NCBI GenBank assembly: GCA_050742155.1
Contig: JBOGFC010000242.1
Coordinates: 1 to 15,740, forward strand
Direction: 5' to 3'
From: JBOGFC01 sp050742155
GTDB taxonomy: Bacteria > Actinomycetota > Acidimicrobiia > Spongiisociales > JALYHC01
Length of the DNA stretch: 15,740 nt
Part shown: piece after piece, positions 12,125 through 15,740 of the stretch
Numbering within the stretch: position 1 is the stretch's first letter
Layout: the number at the start of each line of letters is the position of its first letter
Notes under the pieces: generated by a model
What the model saw: only the letters and a program-made list of their open reading frames with translations
The model's database searches: none
What the model was told of the DNA's origin: nothing
Program-made: the position numbers and the translations under genes

Positions 12125-15022
12125 TCAGTCCTCCACTCGCAGGGCCACCGCCGGACGCACCCGGCTGGCCTGCTGGGCCGGCCAGCCGGTAGCCGCCACC
12201 GACGCCAGGAAGGTGAGCCCCAGGAGGATCGCCAGCTCCACCCAGGGGATCACGAAGTCCACCTCGATGTTCCCGAAGATCTCCGCATTGGCCACCAGCT
12301 GGTAGGCGGTGATCACCGCCAGCACGACTCCAATCAGGATCCCCTGGGCGGCCACGAATCCCGACTCGAGCAGGAACGAGCGGCGCACGTGCTCGGGCTG
12401 GAACCCCAGGCTGCGCAGCACGCCGATCTGGCGCCGTCGCTCCCTCAGGGCCCGCACCATGATCACCGCCAGCCCGGCGATCCCCACCAGCAGCCCGAGA
12501 GCCAGGTAGCCCTGCATGAGGCGGAAGAACTGCAGGTTGGCCTGCTGGTTGTCGGCCACGATGCTCCGAAAGGTGTCGGCCCGCACTCCGAAGCGCAGGT
12601 AGTCGGCCTCCAGCCCGGCCGCCACCTCGTCGGCCCCCGCACCCGGGGAGACGGCCACGTAGGCACGGTTGGGGACCGCCCTCTCGCCGAGCACCGCCTC
12701 CACGCTCTCGGCCGAGGCGAAGGCGCCCGAGAAGGCGAAGCCCCCGATGCTCTGGGCCACCACCCTTCGCTCCACCTCCACGCCGGTGAGGGGGTCGCGC
12801 ACCGCCACTGTGTCGCCTACCTCGGTCTGCTCGGTGGCCGGCCCACCCCCGGTCTGGAGGAAGAAGGCGTCGACGATCATGAGGGCCGGGTCACCGAGCA
12901 CCGCCTGCCACACGCTCTCTTGATCCGGGTATTCCGGCAGCCACTCCCCCAGCTCGGGCGGGCCTCCCTCCAGGAAGGATCGGTCGAAGCCGGAGAGGGC
13001 CCAGAAATCGAACTCCTCCCGCCCCTCCGGCCTGAACTCCACGCTGAAGGCCGCATAACGGAGGGCGGCGGCATGCTCGACGCCCTCCGCCTGCCCGAGC
13101 AGCTCGACCGGGAGGGGGCTGGTGGGCGAGCTGCGGACCAGGATCTGGTACCCGCCCGCCTCATCGGCGGTGAGCCCGGCCACCTGACGACCGAAGATGT
13201 TCGAGAAGATCGAGATCGTGGTGAGGGTGAAGATCACCAGGGCGAACATGCCCAGAGTCATCGAGGTACGGAAGCGCCGGGCCACCGGGTAGGCCAGCCC
13301 GATCCGCACCCAGAGGCGCCGGGCTTCCCCGGCCAGCCGCCCCACCAGCTCCTGGTTCTGCGAGGCCACCGCCACCGCCGCGAAGGTGAGCAGCAGTCCC
13401 TGCACCACGAAGACCGGGGTGTCGGCCGACTGGAAGACCTGGGGGACCACCGAGTCGGCGAACACCCCCCATCCGACCAGGGCCAGCCCCACCGCCGTCA
13501 CCACCAGCCGGCGGGGCAGGAGCCGACCGGCCACGAGCCCGATCCCGACACCCAGCAGGCCGGGAGCGGCCAAGGCCCCGTACGGGTCCTCGACCGCCAG
13601 AGCCAGCACCAGCCAGGCCAGCCCGGCCACGGTCGCCGCCAAACCGAGGAGCAGGGTGCGCAGCCGCGGCCGGAGCGAGGGCGGCTCCGGCAGGTCGCGG
13701 ATGGCCCGGATGATGTTGACCCGGCTGATGCGCAGGCTGGTGCCCACCACCGTGGCCAGCGAGATGAGAAAGCCGACCAGGAATCCCCCCGCCAGGCTGG
13801 CCAAGGTCACCGTGGTGCGAAGCTCCAGGGAGAAGTCGCCGGCCCGGCCGAAGATACCCCCTGCGACCCGGACCACCGCCGCTCCCACGCCGATGCCGAT
13901 CAGCGCCCCCGCCAGGGAAGCCACCAGCCCGTACATGGCGCCCTCGATGGTGAAGGCCCGCACCATCTGGGCCCGCCGCATGCCCACCGCCCGCATCATG
14001 CCCAGCTCGCGCTTCCGTTCCTCGGCCAGCATGACGAAGATGTTGACGAGGAGGAGGATCCCGGCGATCACCGCGAACGCCCCGATGGAGAGGAAGAGGG
14101 TCGAGAAGGTGTCCCCCACCTCTCCGGCCACCTCCAACAGGCGCTCCTTGGTCTCGTCCACCTCGACACCCTCGACCGCCGCGATGCGCTCCTCGATCAG
14201 CCGGACCACCGCCTCGGTGTGGTCGGCGCCCTCGATGACCCCTCCCCGGTTGGAGACCAGACCCAGCGCCACCGGCGGAGCGGCCGGCAGGTCGGCCGGG
14301 GCTCGGGCCAGCAGGCCGGCCACCGTTCCCGGCGCCGGGAAGGCGTTATAGCTCTGCGAGCTCTGGGCGGTGGAAAAGCCGGCTACCCCCACCCGGGGGA
14401 GCACCGCCGACACGACCAGCTCCTGTTCGGACCCGTAGGCGAAGAGGGTCACCCGGTCCCCCACCTCGACCTGGAGCTCCTCGGCCAGATCCCGGCTGAT
14501 GGCCAGCGCATGCGCTTCCGGGGTGGGAGTGTCGCCCAGGCCGGTGGCGCTCCGGTCGCCTCCGAAGTCCCGGGCCCGGTCGAAGGCGAGCTCGAGGAGC
14601 GTCACGTTAGGTTGGGCGGCCGGCTCCTCCTGGTCGAGCCGGGCGGCCACCGTGGCCGAGGCCCGCAGCCCGAACAGCACGCCGTCCACCTCCGCTTGAT
14701 CGGGGAGATCAGCGAGCAGCTCCTCCAAGACGGGTAGCGACTGGGTTCCGAAGGCGGTGACGACCTCGTCGACCGGCCCCAGCTGGGTCCAGGCACTGGC
14801 CCGAATGGAAGCATCGAGCGTGTCGCCGACGATGAACGAGCCCGTGATGATGGCCGTCCCCAGCAGCGACCCCAGCACCACCAGCGCCGTCTCGGTGGGA
14901 CGGCGTCCGGCCGCCCGGATCGCCAGCCGCCGTAGCAATGGCCGCCGCCAGGCCATCCCTGCCACCGCCAGCCCCGCCAGGCCGGCCACGACCACGAGGG
15001 GAGCGAGTGCCTGCGGGCTCAT
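12125..15022 (-). CDS. ABC transporter permease with two FtsX-like domains
   Basis: This 965-residue permease belongs to the FtsX/LolCE/MacB superfamily, whose members use ATP hydrolysis inside the cell to do mechanical or export work outside the membrane. The N-terminus has two hydrophobic segments (5-24, 45-68). A first extracytoplasmic domain (about 69-305) precedes FtsX domain 1 (about 312-435), with the conserved cytoplasmic turn ERKRELGMMRAVGMRR at 335-350. Four central helices (about 455-555) and a further helix (587-609) lead to a second extracytoplasmic domain (about 611-835). FtsX domain 2 (842-960) has ERRRQIGVLRSLGF at 861-874. The ATG shares one base with the ATPase stop (TGATG), so the start is well supported and the genes are coupled. 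The cargo is unknown; lipoproteins, lipids and peptides are all handled by relatives. Confidence 0.9.
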   Translation of the reverse strand: MSPQALAPLVVVAGLAGLAVAGMAWRRPLLRRLAIRAAGRRPTETALVVLGSLLGTAIITGSFIVGDTLDASIRASAWTQLGPVDEVVTAFGTQSLPVLEELLADLPDQAEVDGVLFGLRASATVAARLDQEEPAAQPNVTLLELAFDRARDFGGDRSATGLGDTPTPEAHALAISRDLAEELQVEVGDRVTLFAYGSEQELVVSAVLPRVGVAGFSTAQSSQSYNAFPAPGTVAGLLARAPADLPAAPPVALGLVSNRGGVIEGADHTEAVVRLIEERIAAVEGVEVDETKERLLEVAGEVGDTFSTLFLSIGAFAVIAGILLLVNIFVMLAEERKRELGMMRAVGMRRAQMVRAFTIEGAMYGLVASLAGALIGIGVGAAVVRVAGGIFGRAGDFSLELRTTVTLASLAGGFLVGFLISLATVVGTSLRISRVNIIRAIRDLPEPPSLRPRLRTLLLGLAATVAGLAWLVLALAVEDPYGALAAPGLLGVGIGLVAGRLLPRRLVVTAVGLALVGWGVFADSVVPQVFQSADTPVFVVQGLLLTFAAVAVASQNQELVGRLAGEARRLWVRIGLAYPVARRFRTSMTLGMFALVIFTLTTISIFSNIFGRQVAGLTADEAGGYQILVRSSPTSPLPVELLGQAEGVEHAAALRYAAFSVEFRPEGREEFDFWALSGFDRSFLEGGPPELGEWLPEYPDQESVWQAVLGDPALMIVDAFFLQTGGGPATEQTEVGDTVAVRDPLTGVEVERRVVAQSIGGFAFSGAFASAESVEAVLGERAVPNRAYVAVSPGAGADEVAAGLEADYLRFGVRADTFRSIVADNQQANLQFFRLMQGYLALGLLVGIAGLAVIMVRALRERRRQIGVLRSLGFQPEHVRRSFLLESGFVAAQGILIGVVLAVITAYQLVANAEIFGNIEVDFVIPWVELAILLGLTFLASVAATGWPAQQASRVRPAVALRVED

Positions 15023-15696
15023 CAGGTCTCTTCCACGATCCGCCCATCGCGCATGGTCACCAGCCTCCCGGCCCGGGAGCTGATGGTGAGGTTGTGGGTG
15101 ACCAGCACGATGGTCAGGCCGTCGGCGTTGAGCTCGCCCAGCAGGTCCATGACGGTCTGAGCATTCTCCGTATCGAGGTTGCCGGTCGGTTCGTCGGCCC
15201 ACACGATCACGGGATCACCGGCCAGGGCGCGGGCGATGGCCACCCGCTGCTGCTCCCCGCCCGAAAGCTCGCCCGGACGGTGAGTGAAGCGTCGGCCGAG
15301 GCCTACTCGGGCAAGGGTGGCGGCCGCCCGATCCCGCGCCTCCCGAGGCAAGGCCCCGTTCAGGAGTAGCGGCAGCTCGACGTTCTCCAGCGCCGAGAAG
15401 ACCGGGATGAGGTTGTAGGCCTGGAAGATGAACCCCATCGACTTCCCTCGGTAGGCGGTGCGCCGCCGGTCGGACATGGAATGGATCTCCTCCCCGGCGA
15501 TCCACACCTCACCGGAGTCGATCTCGTCCAGCCCGGACAGACAGTTGAGGAGGGTGGTCTTGCCGGAGCCGGAGGGACCCACCACCGCCGCCATCTCTCC
15601 CCGCTCCACCGCCAGGTCCACGTCGACCAGGGCCGGGACCGCCACGGACCCGGCGTGGTACGTCTTGGTGACCCGGCGGGCATCGACGAGGGACAA
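15022..15696 (-). CDS. ABC transporter ATP-binding protein, LolD/MacB type
   Basis: This 224-residue ATPase is of the size and type that partners FtsX-like permeases. Walker A is GPSGSGKTT at 40-48 and the Q-loop glutamine is Gln92 in FIFQAYNL. The ABC signature is LSGGEQQRVAIARAL at 144-158. Walker B with its catalytic base is VIVWADE at 163-169 (Glu169), and the switch histidine is His201 in VTHN. The start is TTG 15696, the only plausible codon that gives the normal MSLVDARRVTKTY-like N-terminus. A TACCAT box lies 8 nt before it. All catalytic residues are present, so it should be active. It is the first gene of a two-gene operon with the two-domain FtsX permease directly downstream. Confidence 0.93.
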   Translation of the reverse strand: MSLVDARRVTKTYHAGSVAVPALVDVDLAVERGEMAAVVGPSGSGKTTLLNCLSGLDEIDSGEVWIAGEEIHSMSDRRRTAYRGKSMGFIFQAYNLIPVFSALENVELPLLLNGALPREARDRAAATLARVGLGRRFTHRPGELSGGEQQRVAIARALAGDPVIVWADEPTGNLDTENAQTVMDLLGELNADGLTIVLVTHNLTISSRAGRLVTMRDGRIVEET

Positions 15697-15704
15697 GGCC
15701 GCGG

Positions 15705-15733
15705 ATGGTAGTGGTGAGCGGGGCCCGCCTAAA
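15705..15733 (-). promoter_or_regulatory. Candidate promoter for the ABC ATPase-FtsX operon
   Basis: Minus-strand TACCAT (15710-15705) lies 8 nt before the TTG start. A weak TTTAGG -35-like element (15733-15728) is 17 nt upstream. No Shine-Dalgarno sequence lies between the box and the start codon, which fits leaderless initiation. An 11-bp palindrome GCGGGGCCCGC (15718-15728) lies inside the spacer, but GC-rich palindromes arise easily here. Confidence 0.45.
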
Positions 15734-15740
15734 AGGCCCG

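Noticed and set aside
12038..14737. Very long (about 899-codon) plus-strand open frame opposite the FtsX-like permease
   Set aside because: The translation is rich in His, Gln, Arg, Gly and Pro with no domain pattern. It is the antisense shadow typical of very high-GC coding DNA, and the minus-strand FtsX product is unmistakable.
15718..15740. GC-rich palindrome and GGGCC/GGCCC arms at the right edge
   Set aside because: They are short, at the window edge, and likely by chance at this GC content; insufficient flanking sequence to judge.

Overview
The window is very GC-rich, with strong third-position G/C bias, frequent GTG/TTG starts and densely packed genes. Gene content points to a high-GC Actinomycetota-like bacterium, possibly an Acidimicrobiia-type lineage: a fused PAP2/lipid-kinase protein, a RocA-type P5C dehydrogenase, a Thr-rich putative lipoprotein, and promoter-like TANNNT boxes placed a few bases before start codons. 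The phylum is an inference from style and cannot be proven from this window. No rRNA, tRNA, CRISPR array, transposase or phage gene was seen.

Layout, left to right. (1) 1-129, minus: the N-terminus of a putative secreted or lipid-anchored protein, cut by the window edge. (2) 265-1812, minus: 1-pyrroline-5-carboxylate dehydrogenase (rocA/pruA type), divergent from (3) 1891-2997, plus: a CorA-family divalent-cation channel with an unusual C-terminal tail. Only 78 bp separate the two starts. (4) 3226-4704, plus: a bifunctional PAP2 phosphatase / diacylglycerol-kinase-like protein. (5) 4735-7905, plus: a putative operon. It has a tiny leader ORF behind a full-length Shine-Dalgarno sequence, a 221-residue protein of uncertain family, a zinc-type alcohol dehydrogenase relative with altered catalytic-zinc ligands, and an Atg22/UMF1-like MFS permease that overlaps the dehydrogenase by 4 nt.

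(6) 7811-9768, minus: a CPBP-family membrane protease translationally coupled (4-nt overlap) behind an acyltransferase-3 family membrane protein. The protease gene runs convergently into the MFS gene with a 95-bp overlap. Upstream of the acyltransferase lie a perfect 17-bp palindrome and three tandem 16-bp repeats. (7) 9870-11977, minus: a DppB/DppC-like permease pair (4-nt overlap) without its own ATPases or binding protein in the window. (8) 12125-15696, minus: a LolD/MacB-type ABC ATPase and a large two-domain FtsX-like permease, followed by a strong 40-bp hairpin.

Most of the window is envelope and transport biology: cation channel, lipid phosphatase/kinase, membrane acyltransferase, membrane protease and two ABC systems. 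I did not find a clear unknown defence or mobile system. The least explained parts are the 4735-7905 cassette with its leader ORF, the regulatory region at 9777-9870, and the orphan peptide-type permease pair. Every gap between genes is shorter than 300 bases.
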